The notes beneath the pieces are model-generated. The model saw only the letters and a program-made list of their open reading frames with translations. It was not told where the DNA came from and did not search any database. A stretch of 64,000 bases of DNA from DATKAS01 sp963773315 (GTDB lineage Bacteria > Actinomycetota > Acidimicrobiia > Acidimicrobiales > DATKAS01): assembly GCA_963773315.1 (NCBI GenBank), contig CAVZAF010000011.1:352082-416081 (forward strand), given 5' to 3'. The translations under genes were made by a program, and so were the position numbers. Positions 54,164-62,359 of the stretch are shown piece by piece (the stretch's first letter is position 1; each line of letters begins with the position of its first letter).

Positions 54164-54646
54164 TTACCCCGGAGGGATGTCGCACACTTCGAACACCGGA
54201 TAGCGGTCGACGATGAGGGCGAACTCCGCTACGGGCGCGCCTCTCGGAACCGGGATGTGTGGTCGCCCGCCGGGGACCTTCCCTACGTAACGGCGGAGGA
54301 TGGGACCTCGGCGTTCGTCGAGAACCTCGACCAAGTGCACCGGTCGCGGACGCCGACGCCGGAGCACGACGTCGCCACCGGCGGCACGAACGTTGGCCAC
54401 CCAACTGCATTCCCCGAGCATCGAGACCACGTACCAATGACCGTCCAGGTCGGCCATGCCGAGGGGAAACAGCGTCGTGCGACCTGTCTTGCGACCAGGC
54501 ACCTCGAGCGTCACCCACCGGCGCGGGAGCAGCCCGAGACCGAAGACACGCATCCACAGCCGTGCCCACCAGCGAGCCGTCTCATTGCCATGCCCGCCGG
54601 CGTACATCTCGCGCGCCGCGTCATCGGAGATGGGCCAACGCGGCAT
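54164..54646 (-). CDS. deazaflavin-dependent (DDN-like) nitroreductase-family protein
   Basis: 160 residues. Split beta-barrel of the Rv3547/DDN group: LEVPGRKTGRTTLFPLGMAD, HWYVVSMLGECSWVANVRAA, GGDVVLRRRRPRPVHLVEV and the C-terminal YPVFEVCDIPPG. Members use F420 in quinone or nitro reduction; cofactor use here is inferred from family. Seven bases after the DUF4177-like gene. A fragment of a paralogue's C-terminus lies at 57975. Confidence 0.85.
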   Translation of the reverse strand: MPRWPISDDAAREMYAGGHGNETARWWARLWMRVFGLGLLPRRWVTLEVPGRKTGRTTLFPLGMADLDGHWYVVSMLGECSWVANVRAAGGDVVLRRRRPRPVHLVEVLDERRGPILRRYVGKVPGGRPHIPVPRGAPVAEFALIVDRYPVFEVCDIPPG

Positions 54647-54652
54647 TCGGTC

Positions 54653-54835
54653 TCAGCTCGCGGCTTGGGACAGCGGACGCTTCAGGAGAACCATGGGGTG
54701 CACGAAGCGCTTCTGATATCCCCACGTCGAGACCATCGCGACGGCTTCCCACCCCTCATCGCCGAGCTTGTCGAGGCCTTCGACGTCGTCCTTCGGCTTG
54801 GTGCAGTCGAAAGTCATGTACTCCCAGCGGGACAT
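54653..54835 (-). CDS. DUF4177-like small protein (60 aa)
   Basis: MSRWEYMTFDCTKPKDDVE then LDKLGDEGWEAVAMVS: the WEY ... LxxLGxEGWE pattern of DUF4177 proteins. Strong ribosome site GGGAGG before ATG 54835. Co-transcribed with the nitroreductase. Function unknown; the 200 bases upstream hold the divergent arsR promoter. Confidence 0.75.
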   Translation of the reverse strand: MSRWEYMTFDCTKPKDDVEGLDKLGDEGWEAVAMVSTWGYQKRFVHPMVLLKRPLSQAAS

Positions 54836-55001
54836 CGCAACCTCCCTTCGCGGTCTTGTGGCTTCTTTCTCCGCAGCGTGGAACCCGCGGGCGAGGCGAA
54901 CCAGAGTCGAAGGTCCCCGTCGAACTGTCCGCCAACGCGCTGACAGCCGCTGACAAGGGTCACGATCGTCATCTGACAAGACCCGCCTGATTCCTCCCGG
55001 C

Positions 55002-55029
55002 TTGACGCATGCCGATATCGGAATATGAT
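55002..55029 (+). promoter_or_regulatory. sigma-70-type promoter with palindrome, leaderless arsR transcript
   Basis: TTGACG (55002-55007), 16-base spacer, TATGAT (55024-55029). Expected start is near 55036, two bases before the ArsR ATG. The spacer holds the perfect palindrome CCGATATCGG (55012-55021), positioned where a bound ArsR dimer would block polymerase. Confidence 0.8.
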
Positions 55030-55037
55030 TGCGCGCC

Positions 55038-55379
55038 ATGGCACGAGCAGCGACGACGTCGGACGTCTTCAACGCGATCGCCGAGCCGCAGCGCCGGGAG
55101 ATCCTGGTGCTGCTGCAGGCGGGTGAGCGGCCGGTGACCGAGTTGGCCCAGGAGCTGGGGATGGCCCAGCCGGGGGCGTCCAAACACCTGCGGGTGCTCC
55201 GGGAGGTCGGACTGGTGCGCGACCGCAAGGCAGGCAAGCAGCGCCTGTACGGCCTCGACGCCCGCGGGCTGCGACCGGTCCACGAGTGGACCGGCGGGTT
55301 CGAGCGGTTCTGGAACGAGAGCTTCGACCGGCTGGACGCGTACGTGCAGGACCTCAAGCAGGCAAGGCAGGAGGAGTAG
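55038..55379 (+). CDS. ArsR-family regulator of an AHSA1 operon
   Basis: 113 residues. DVFNAIAEPQRREILVLLQA, recognition segment MAQPGASKHLRVLREVGLV and wing DRKAGKQRLYGLDA. No metal-binding Cys/His cluster; this subgroup usually pairs with SRPBCC/AHSA1 genes, as here. Leaderless by promoter position. AHSA1 gene follows after three bases. Confidence 0.9.
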   Translation: MARAATTSDVFNAIAEPQRREILVLLQAGERPVTELAQELGMAQPGASKHLRVLREVGLVRDRKAGKQRLYGLDARGLRPVHEWTGGFERFWNESFDRLDAYVQDLKQARQEE

Positions 55380-55382
55380 CTG

Positions 55383-55889
55383 ATGAGCGCGACGGGACGA
55401 GGAGCGCCGGCGCAGTCCGCGACGGCCGACCGCGAGATCGTGATCTCCCAGATCATCAGTGCCCCACGGGAGCTGGTGTTCGAGGCGTTCACCGAGGTGC
55501 GGCACCTGTCGCGGTGGTGGGGACCGGAGGGGTTCACCACCACCACGCGGGCGTTCGAGTTCCGCGTCGGCGCGGAGTGGGACTTCGTGATGCACGGACC
55601 GGACGGGACGGACTACCAGGAGTGGATCTCCTGGACCGAGATCGCCCCGCCGGAGCGGATCGCGCTGCTGCACGGTGAGTCCCGCGGCGACCCGAACGCC
55701 TTCGAGTCGGTCCTCACGTTCGCGCCCGACGGCGCGGCGACCCGGATCGAGATGCGCACGGTGTTCCCCACCAAGGAGCTGCGCGACGAGGCGGTGGAGA
55801 AGTACCACGCGATCGAGGGTGGCCAGCAGACCCTGACCAACCTGGCTGTCTACGTCACCGAGATCGTTCGGAAGGGAATTGCGGACTGA
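55383..55889 (+). CDS. SRPBCC/AHSA1-domain protein
   Basis: 168 residues. DREIVISQIISAPRELVFEA and HLSRWWGPEGFTTTTRAFEF then QTLTNLAVYVTEIV are typical of Hsp90-activator-like (AHSA1) START-type domains, which bind a hydrophobic ligand in a deep cavity. Member of the arsR operon; TGATG overlap with the DHFR-like gene. Ligand unknown. Confidence 0.9.
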   Translation: MSATGRGAPAQSATADREIVISQIISAPRELVFEAFTEVRHLSRWWGPEGFTTTTRAFEFRVGAEWDFVMHGPDGTDYQEWISWTEIAPPERIALLHGESRGDPNAFESVLTFAPDGAATRIEMRTVFPTKELRDEAVEKYHAIEGGQQTLTNLAVYVTEIVRKGIAD

Positions 55890-56572
55890 TGGCCGGAAAG
55901 GTGTTCTTCAGCGTGACGATGTCGCTGGACGGGTTCATCGCGCCCGAGTCCCTCGGGGACTTGATGGGGCAGCAGTGGATGGAGCTGCAGCAGTGGATAT
56001 TCCCGCAGCGGTTCTTCCGGGAGAACCTGAAGCTCGGCGAGGGCGGCGAGGAGGGACGCGACAACGACATCGCGCGGGAGACGTTCGAGCGCACCGGCGC
56101 GAGCGTGATGGGCAAGCGCATGTTCGACGCCGGCGAGCAGGCGTGGCCGGAGGAGGCGCCGTTCCACACGCCGGTCTTCGTCGTGACGCACGAGAAGCGT
56201 GACCCCTGGGAGCGGCCGGGTGGGACCACCTTCCACTTCGTCAACGACGGCATCGAGACCGCGCTCGACCAGGCCCGCGAGGCCGCCGGCGACCGAGACG
56301 TCCGCATCGCGGGCGGCGGCGCGACGATCCTGGAGTACGTGAACGCGGGCCTGATCGACGAGTTCTCGATCGCGCTCTCACCCGTGCTGTTCGGCTCCGG
56401 AATCCGCCTGTTCGAGGGCGTGGATGGGGGCCGCGTGGCCCTGGAGCCGGTGCGCGCGGAGCCCTCTCCAAGGGTGACGCACCTCACGTACGCCGTCCGG
56501 GAGCGGTCACTGTCTCGACCTGGCGACGGAAACGTCGTCGACATGGGCCGCGCGACCGGGTCAGTCGTCTGA
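55889..56572 (+). CDS. dihydrofolate reductase/RibD-C family protein
   Basis: 227 residues. KVFFSVTMSLDGFIAPES at the start, SVMGKRMFD, then IAGGGATILEYVNAGLIDEF and PVLFGSGIRLFEG define the YyaP/YwjB-like DHFR-fold family. An NADPH reductase of unknown substrate; paired with ArsR and AHSA1 in many soil bacteria. Last gene of the operon. Confidence 0.9.
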   Translation: MAGKVFFSVTMSLDGFIAPESLGDLMGQQWMELQQWIFPQRFFRENLKLGEGGEEGRDNDIARETFERTGASVMGKRMFDAGEQAWPEEAPFHTPVFVVTHEKRDPWERPGGTTFHFVNDGIETALDQAREAAGDRDVRIAGGGATILEYVNAGLIDEFSIALSPVLFGSGIRLFEGVDGGRVALEPVRAEPSPRVTHLTYAVRERSLSRPGDGNVVDMGRATGSVV

Positions 56573-56615
56573 GTTCTACACTCGGCGCGCGAACGTGCTG
56601 CGAGGTGGTGAGCGC

Positions 56616-57521
56616 ATGTCGCTGTTCAAGCGCAAGGCGAAGGTCCACGGTGGGACGACGGACGTTCCCGGCCTCCCCGAGCTCGCCGCCTCCTGGGGGA
56701 TGAAGCCCGTCGAGGGCCGCGTGTTCGACGGACACCTCGAAGACAGGGTGCACGAGGTCACACGCGTCCTCTACGGCGTGATGCGAGGAATCACGACGTT
56801 CACTCACGAGGTCGTCGGCAACACGACGTTCAGCAACGCCTACTCCGGCGTGGTCGGCGGGCATGCCGTCACCGTGGCGAACGGGTGGACAGAGATGGAG
56901 TTCGATCCCCGTGTCAGCGTCACCTATCGCGGCACTGCGGTCTGCGCGGTGGAGCTACCCACGATGCTCACGATTGCGGGAATCGCGCCGCGCTCGTATG
57001 CGGCGGCGGTCCGGGGACCGGGCGCCTCGACTGGAAACCCGACGTTCGACGAACGCTTTGTGGTCGCAGGCGCACCCGGCCCGAACCTGATCACGCCAGC
57101 GGTCCAACAAGCGGTCATCGCGCATGACGATTGGGTTTTCGTCGCGGAGCGGTACCTGTTCGGCTGCATCAGCATCCCGTCCTTTCAGACATCGGACGAT
57201 GTGGCGCAACGGATCCGCGAGGTGCTCGCCGTCGTGGCCGGCTTCCCCGCGGACATCGTCCCGGACCATGTCGACCACTCCTTCGACGACCTGCTCGCAC
57301 GCATCGAGAAGCTGAAGTCCGTGGACGAGGCGCTCGTCTTCCTCCAACACCTCACGCCGGAGGATCGGGAACGGTTGGCGAGATCGAATACGCCGCTGGC
57401 GGCGTTCGCCGATGTGCAAACGCCAGCCGAGGCGATGGAGCGCCTCAAGTCGCTCGACCAGACCCAGCAGACGCAAGTTCTCGCCATGTTCATGAAGGTG
57501 AAGGACCAGGAACGGCGCTGA
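56616..57521 (+). CDS. conserved hypothetical protein (301 aa)
   Basis: Start ATG 56616 follows CGAGGTGGTG. The first two thirds are beta-rich (RVLYGVMRGITTFTHEVVGN, YRGTAVCAVELPTMLTIAG) around a cytoplasmic domain without membrane segments; the last 60 residues form a charged helical tail (EAMERLKSLDQTQQTQVLAM). No family recognised. It is separate from the arsR operon by 43 bases and could be co-transcribed. Confidence 0.75.
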   Translation: MSLFKRKAKVHGGTTDVPGLPELAASWGMKPVEGRVFDGHLEDRVHEVTRVLYGVMRGITTFTHEVVGNTTFSNAYSGVVGGHAVTVANGWTEMEFDPRVSVTYRGTAVCAVELPTMLTIAGIAPRSYAAAVRGPGASTGNPTFDERFVVAGAPGPNLITPAVQQAVIAHDDWVFVAERYLFGCISIPSFQTSDDVAQRIREVLAVVAGFPADIVPDHVDHSFDDLLARIEKLKSVDEALVFLQHLTPEDRERLARSNTPLAAFADVQTPAEAMERLKSLDQTQQTQVLAMFMKVKDQERR

Positions 57522-57541
57522 CCTTCGTCGTCAACGGTCGC

Positions 57542-57569
57542 TGCGGAACTAGTGAGATGCCTTTCGAAC
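57542..57569. repeat. dispersed repeat, copy D
   Basis: Same element (ACTAGTGAGATGCCTTTCGA core), 20 bases after the 301-residue gene. Followed by CTTCCGGCGACCACTCACGA, similar to the flank of copy B. Confidence 0.75.
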
Positions 57570-57661
57570 CTTCCGGCGACCACTCACGAGGTCGTCAGGC
57601 TCGACTGACGCGTGGACTGTTCGCCGCGGTCAAATGTGCCGATCGGCAGATCGTCACACGA

Positions 57662-57952
57662 TCAGTCCCGGGGGAGCACCTCGACTTGGCCAGTGACGTA
57701 CAGGCCGCCGGGTGCAATCTGCGTCACGGAGTCGAGAATCGCTCCACGTTCGGACACTCCGGCGTGATGCGCCTCCGTGTATCCGTAGCGCAGGGTGGTG
57801 AGCCGCTCTCGCCGAATGGCTTCGATTGCGTCGCTGGGCGACACGTTCAACGCTGGCTTGCACGACGCACGAATCAGGCACTCGGCATGCTCGGTTCGCT
57901 GAACTACGACGGAGTCCTCATCGAACCACCGCGCCACCGACTGCCAGATCAT
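57662..57952 (-). CDS. small hypothetical protein (96 aa)
   Basis: MIWQSVARWFDEDSVVVQRT, CLIRASCKPALNVSPSDAIE, RYGYTEAHHAGVSERGAILD: natural composition and no shadow-frame look, so probably real. No recognised family or ribosome site. Flanked by a gene fragment and a repeat, so it could be remnant of a larger transferred piece. Confidence 0.5.
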   Translation of the reverse strand: MIWQSVARWFDEDSVVVQRTEHAECLIRASCKPALNVSPSDAIEAIRRERLTTLRYGYTEAHHAGVSERGAILDSVTQIAPGGLYVTGQVEVLPRD

Positions 57953-57974
57953 GGGATCCGAGATCGATCGTCGC

Positions 57975-58045
57975 CTTGCCCCAGAGGGATGTCGCACACT
58001 TCGAAGACCGGATTGCGATCGCTGCGGGCGAACTCCGCCTGCTCG
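57975..58045 (-). pseudogene. C-terminal remnant of a DDN-like nitroreductase
   Basis: On the minus strand FARSDRNPVFEVCDIPLG reads like the C-terminus EFALIVDRYPVFEVCDIPPG of the intact gene at 54164. No upstream portion is present. About 20 codons long. Confidence 0.65.
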
Positions 58046-58092
58046 TGGTTCTCTCGAGTTGAACGAAGCGCTTGGCGGGCTCGCTCCAGATC

Positions 58093-58362
58093 TCAAGCCA
58101 GCTTCATGAACATCTTCTCGACGACGTCGAGTGGGTAGCCGTCGGCGGCAGCTTCCTCTGGGTGCGCCAGGCAGTAGGTGAGGCCGGCCGACACGAGCTT
58201 GAAACCGGCCTGCTCGAGAGCCTTCGTGGCCGCGCTGATCTGCGTCACGACGTCTTTGCACTCGCGGCCGTCATCGAGCATGCGCTCGATGCCAGCCAGC
58301 TGCCCGGTCACGCGGTGCAACCGCTTTCTGACGTCTTCGACCACCTCATCGGGCAGCTCCAT
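58093..58362 (-). CDS. CsoR/CstR-family repressor, probable persulfide sensor
   Basis: 89 residues from ATG 58362. All-helical DUF156 fold: DVRKRLHRVTGQLAGIERML, CKDVVTQISAATKALEQAG, GLTYCLAHPEE. Cys35 and Cys64 keep the 29-residue spacing of CsoR/CstR, but the copper-binding His four residues before the second Cys is Gly60. Loss of that His with both cysteines kept matches thiol/persulfide-sensing CstR rather than copper CsoR. A matching palindrome lies about 30 bases upstream of its start. Confidence 0.85.
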   Translation of the reverse strand: MELPDEVVEDVRKRLHRVTGQLAGIERMLDDGRECKDVVTQISAATKALEQAGFKLVSAGLTYCLAHPEEAAADGYPLDVVEKMFMKLA

Positions 58363-58392
58363 CACGAACCCTTCGTCTCGCACAATTGTCGG

Positions 58393-58408
58393 ATACCACC
58401 CAGGGTAC
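58393..58408. promoter_or_regulatory. CstR-type operator 3 (before the regulator gene)
   Basis: ATACCA-CCCA-GGGTAC, one base off ATACCC in the left arm and one off GGGTAT in the right, with the same four-base centre length as the two sites at 62129 and 62172. Suggests autoregulation. The rest of the gap to 58550 shows only the methyltransferase ribosome site. Confidence 0.65.
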
Positions 58409-58550
58409 CGGGGCGATGCCTCGGCGCTGCAGCGACGAGCTCGGGCGGTGACCCGACGTAACGGCTGACGCCGTTGCTGCTGAGTGGTCGAGCCGGCGAT
58501 GGACGACCCCGCGGTGTACAACGCTTAAGCCCCGAGATGGAGGGACCGCA

Positions 58551-59162
58551 ATGGATCGTGCCGAGTGGGACGCTCGCTACGCCGACCAAGAGCTGGTGTG
58601 GTCGGCCGAGCCGAACCGCTTCCTGGTCGCCGAGATCGTTGACTTCTCACCGGGCCGGGCGCTCGACCTTGCGTGCGGCGAAGGTCGCAATGCGATCTGG
58701 CTCGCCGAACAAGGCTGGACGGTGACCGGGGTCGACTTCTCGAACGTCGCGCTCGACAAGGCCCGTCGGCTTGCGGCGGCGCGCCATGTCTCTGTGACGT
58801 GGGAGCTCGCCGATCTCAACGCATACACACCACTCGTCGAGCAGTTCGATCTCGTGATCGTGATGTACCTCCACCTGATCGCCGAGCCGCGACACGTCGT
58901 GTTCGGCCGAGCCGCGGCGGCGGTGGCCCCAGGCGGGACCCTGCTCGTCGTCGGCCACGACCTCACCAATCTCGAGTCCGGATGGGGCGGCCCTGGCGAC
59001 CCGAGCGTCCTCTACGGGCCGGAGGACGTCGTCGCCGACGTCGATGGGCTCGACATCGTCCGCGCAACCCGCGTCGAGCGTCACGTCGCGACGGACGAGG
59101 GCGACAAGATCGCCATCGACGTTCTCGTACACGGCACGCGACCACCGCAGAGGCCCACGTGA
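58551..59162 (+). CDS. class I SAM-dependent methyltransferase
   Basis: 203 residues. EWDARYADQELVWSAEPN then motif I ALDLACGEGRNAIWLAEQG and VTGVDFSNVALDKARRL. Close to TehB/thiol or selenide-type small methyltransferases in layout. RBS GGAGGG before ATG 58551. Its position within a persulfide locus makes a thiol or sulfide acceptor attractive, but this is inference. Stop overlaps the decayed aminotransferase start (GTGA). Confidence 0.85.
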   Translation: MDRAEWDARYADQELVWSAEPNRFLVAEIVDFSPGRALDLACGEGRNAIWLAEQGWTVTGVDFSNVALDKARRLAAARHVSVTWELADLNAYTPLVEQFDLVIVMYLHLIAEPRHVVFGRAAAAVAPGGTLLVVGHDLTNLESGWGGPGDPSVLYGPEDVVADVDGLDIVRATRVERHVATDEGDKIAIDVLVHGTRPPQRPT

Positions 59163-59870
59163 CCACCGAGCTTCCTCTCGCCCTCGTCGGCGACGACGTG
59201 GAGGCGCGGCCTCGACGAGCGCTCTGCCCGCCGTGGCGACTCGCGTGCACGACTTCGTCCCGTGGTACTCCAGCGTCCACCGCGGCGCCCGCTGCTCCCC
59301 CAACGTCATCGGCGCCGTCGCCCTGCACGCGGCCATCGATGAGTTCGAGCGGATCGGATGGGGGCCGATCGAACGACACGACGACGAGCTGGCCGAGCAG
59401 CTGCGCTCCAGTCTCGCTGCGATCCCCGGCGTCACTGTGCTCGGCCCGGTCTCGGCACACCAACCCTGCCAATCGCGACGTTCACAGTCGAACGTGCGCA
59501 CCACTCGCTCGTCGCGGCACCGGTTGAGTGCGGAGCACGGGATCGGCGTCCGTCACGGTGCTTCTGCGCCCACCGCTACCTGCTGCGACTGCTCCAGCTG
59601 TCCGATGAGCAAGTCCGCGCCGACCGCGAGGCCGTGCTGCGAGGAGACCGTCGACAGATGCCCGGGGCGGTGCGAGCCAGTGCCACCATCGCCACGTCGG
59701 CAGCCGACCTCGACCTCCTCCTCGATGCGGTCACCGCGATCGCCAACGGCTCCCCTACGCCTGTCACGTACCAACAGGACGAGCACACGGGCGACTTCTG
59801 GCCCGACGACGCGCCTGCCGGATGGACGGCCGCCGACCGCGCTCTTGGCGCATCCTGCGCGCGGGGCTGA
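59159..59870 (+). pseudogene. class V aminotransferase/cysteine-desulfurase-like, decayed
   Basis: Translational overlap with the methyltransferase marks the old start (VTTELPLALVGDDVEAR). Pieces of a class V PLP enzyme follow: SALPAVATRVHDFVPWYSSV-HRGA, then directly SPNVIGAVALHAAIDEFERI, so about 200 residues between the N-terminal HRGA and the later PNVxGA are gone, including the PLP lysine. Further pieces (TPTLPIATFTVERAHHSLVA, YLLRLLQLSDEQVRAD, EHTGDFWPDDAPAGW) sit in other frames. The internal loss cannot be a sequencing error. Confidence 0.8.
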
Positions 59871-59879
59871 CCCCGGGAG

Positions 59880-60699
59880 TCAGCGCAGCGCGAGGCCGGA
59901 ACGGGTCGCGGTGTAGATCGCCACGAGGACCAAGAGGCCGACGAACCACCGCTGCAGTGAGCTCGAGTCGCGGGTGCTGGCGAGGCGGCTCCCGATGATG
60001 ACGCCGAGAAGGCTGGCGAGGGTGAAGGGAACGACGGTGCCCCAGTCGATCGACCCTGGTTCGATCCGGGTGCTGAGGGCGACGGCCGAGTTGATCGTGA
60101 TCACCAACAGAGAGGTTCCGATCGCTTCGGGCATCGTGAAGCCGAGGGCGAGCACCAGGGCGGGCACGATGACGAAGCCACCACCAACCCCGAAGAAGCC
60201 GGTGAGAAGGCCGACGATCGTGCCCGCGACCGCGACCTTCGCGACGGTCATCGGTTCGACCCTCGACGGCGGCGCGGGCACAGTCGCAGCTGCCGCGCGC
60301 CACCGACCGAGCCGCTACCGGCGCGGCGAGGCCAGAGGTTCGCCGGACTCGGCGCCACATGGCGTAGGCCGCGACGAGCATGAGGCCGGAGAACGCGAGC
60401 AGGAGGACATCTGGATCGGCCGCCTCGTTCCAATGGGAGCCCAGCAGTGAGCCGCCGACACCGGCGAGACCGAACACGAGGCCGGCGCCGAAGCGCACGC
60501 GCCCGGCGCGCCAGTGGGGCGCAATGCCGATGATGGCGGTCACGGCGACGAGGACGAGCGATGTCGTCGTGGCGTGCTTAGGCGACTGGCCGGCGGCGTA
60601 GACGAGGGCAGGGACCGCGAGGATCGAACCGCCGCCACCGAGCGCGCCCAGTGACAGGCCGACGAGGAAGCCGAGAGGTGAGGCCAGGAGGGCGCGCAT
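59880..60699 (-). CDS. TauE/SafE-family sulfite/sulfonate exporter (frameshift near 60285)
   Basis: About 272 residues, eight helices. GLSLGALGGGGSILAVPALV and HATTTSLVLVAVTAIIG in the first half; after one inserted base LLTGFFGVGGGFVIVPALVL and PEAIGTSLLVITINSA in the second: the repeated GGGGG/PAL motifs of the TauE/SafE fold. In sulfide-defence operons such proteins export sulfite or thiosulfate. Follows the dioxygenase by 10 bases on the same strand, so it is part of that operon. Confidence 0.85.
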
Positions 60700-60709
60700 G
60701 TCGACCGTC

Positions 60710-62116
60710 TCAGATCACGACGCCGGGGAGGACCGAGCCGAGCCTCTGGCTCGTCCACGCCGTGTACCCGCCGAGGAGGTCGGAGACATCGGTGAACCCG
60801 TGGGCGCGGAGCAGGCTCGACGCGATGGCGGACCGGTAGCCGCCGGCGCAGTAGACGACAGTCGGAGCGGTCGGATCGAGCTCGTTCATGCCGTGGAGCA
60901 GGGCCGGCAGGCTGATCGCTCGGGCGCCGGGCAGGGCGCCGAGCTCGACCTCGGCGGGGTTGCGCACGTCGACGAGGACGAGGTTCGCCACGGTGTCGAT
61001 CCGCTCGGCGAGTGCGGCGGCCGACAGTCGGGAGAGCCGATCGACGATGTCGGCATGTGCCGCGAAGGTCTCGAGGGGGTTGGCGAGAGCTCCGAGCACG
61101 TGGTCGAACCCGATGCGGGCCAGCCGCAGCGTGGCTTCGGCTTCGTGGCCGGGGTCGGTCACCAGGACGATCGGGGTGCCAGGCGACATGACCTCGCCGG
61201 CGTATTCGGCGAACCGGCCGCCCAGGCCGACGTTGACCGACCCGCGCAGATGACCGGCCGCGAAGGCGAGGTCGTCGCGGGCGTCGAGACGACGGCTCCG
61301 TTTGCGTGGTGCGCCAGGACCTCGTCGAGGGTGAGGCTCGTCACGCGGGCGTCGTCGCCGAGGAGCGTCTCGCACCTGACGGTTCCGGTTCGCGGCGAAC
61401 GAGAAGTAGAGCGGCGCGACGGACTGTCCTTGCGTCACGGCTTCGACGAAGTCGTCCTCGCTCATCGGCGCGAGCGCGTAGTTGGTACGACGCTGCTCTC
61501 CGATCGTGGACACCGTTTCGGTCGACAGGTTCTTCCCGCACGCGCGACCCGGCGCCGTGGGCGGGGAAGACCTTGGTGGCGTCCGGCAGCGTCAAGAGCC
61601 GCTCGTGGAGCGAGTGGTAGAGCTGCCGGGCCAGCTCCTCGGCCGTCACGCCCACCGAGGCCAACAGATCCGGGCGCCCGACATCTCCGATGAACAGCGT
61701 GTCGCCGGTGAGGACGCCGTACGGTTCACGGGAGTCGCGTCGGGGTACACGACGATGCTGATGGACTCCGGCGTGTGCCCCGGGGTCTCGCGGATCTCCA
61801 GCTCGACGTCGCCCAGGTTGATTCGATCTCCGTCGCCGTACAGCTCGATCGGGAACTCGGCGCGGCCCTCAGCGGCGCGGCCGTACCCGATCGTGGCGCC
61901 CGTGCGGGCGGCGAGCTCGAGGTGACCCGAGAGGAAGTCGGCGTGGAAGTGGGTCTCGAGCACCTCCTCGATCGTCAGGCCGTGGGCCTCGGCATCGGCC
62001 AGGTACTCGGCGACGTCGCGCTGCGGATCGACCACCACGGCCCGCCCGGTCGACGTGTCGCCGATCAGGTAGCTCGCGTGCGAGAGGCAGCCCAGGTAGT
62101 ACTGGCGGAAGAACAT
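60710..62116 (-). CDS. persulfide dioxygenase-rhodanese fusion, CstB-like (four frameshifts)
   Basis: About 468 residues assembled across frame breaks near 61725 (-1), 61545 (+1), 61370 (+1) and 61285 (-1). N-terminal metallo-beta-lactamase domain: MFFRQYYLGCLSHASYLIGD, ETHFHADFLSGHLELAARTG, RETPGHTPESISIVVYPDA, TGDTLFIGDVGRPDLL. The middle, DARDDLAFAAGHLRGSVNVG, and the C-terminal rhodanese with active-site loop VVYCAGGYRSAIASSLL follow. This order is that of CstB/MBL-rhodanese fusions, oxidising persulfide to sulfite/thiosulfate. ATG 62116 is three bases from the predicted transcript start. Confidence 0.88.
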
Positions 62117-62125
62117 GAATTGCCC

Positions 62126-62131
62126 AATATA
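62126..62131 (-). promoter_or_regulatory. -10 element of the persulfide operon
   Basis: On the minus strand TATATT, ten bases upstream of the ATG at 62116, giving a near-leaderless transcript. It overlaps operator 1 by three bases, so repressor and RNA polymerase would compete. Confidence 0.6.
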
Positions 62132-62144
62132 CCCCTATGGGTAT
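62129..62144. promoter_or_regulatory. CstR-type operator 1
   Basis: ATACCC-CTAT-GGGTAT, perfect six-base arms. G/C tract flanked by AT is the known shape of CsoR-family sites. It covers the -10 box of the dioxygenase operon. Confidence 0.85.
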
Positions 62145-62171
62145 CTATTCCTGCGGAACGGGCGCGGCCCG

Positions 62172-62187
62172 ATACCCTGAGGGGTAT
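62172..62187. promoter_or_regulatory. CstR-type operator 2
   Basis: ATACCC-TGAG-GGGTAT, same arms as operator 1, 43 bases away. Its last two bases are the A and T of the small Cys-rich gene start codon. Confidence 0.85.
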
Positions 62188-62359
62188 GTGTAGACAAGTG
62201 AGCTGCCCGAACTGCAACAGGCCGAGCTGGGCGGGTTGTGGTGCCCATGTCGAACAGGTGCTCGGTCATGTGCCTCCTGCCGAGCGATGCCAGTGCACTG
62301 GGAGTGCCGAGCACAGCGACAAGAAGGCCGGGTGGCTGTCCCGATGGCGGATCCGCTGA
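62186..62359 (+). CDS. small Cys-rich protein (57 aa) in the persulfide regulon
   Basis: MCRQVSCPNCNRPSWAGCG, then HVEQVLGHVPPAERCQC and a basic tail. Seven cysteines in CxxxxxCxxC, C and CxC arrangements plus a histidine (GAH) would suit zinc binding or sulfur carriage. I recall similar small actinobacterial proteins without known function. The start codon lies on operator 2, so transcription is probably leaderless and blocked by the CstR-like protein. Divergent from the dioxygenase. Confidence 0.75.
   Translation: MCRQVSCPNCNRPSWAGCGAHVEQVLGHVPPAERCQCTGSAEHSDKKAGWLSRWRIR

Noticed and set aside
60710..61513. A separate rhodanese gene downstream of an independent metallo-beta-lactamase gene
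   Set aside because: Intervening conserved pieces appear in all frames without gaps, and the combined order matches single-chain CstB-like proteins, so this is one gene with indels.
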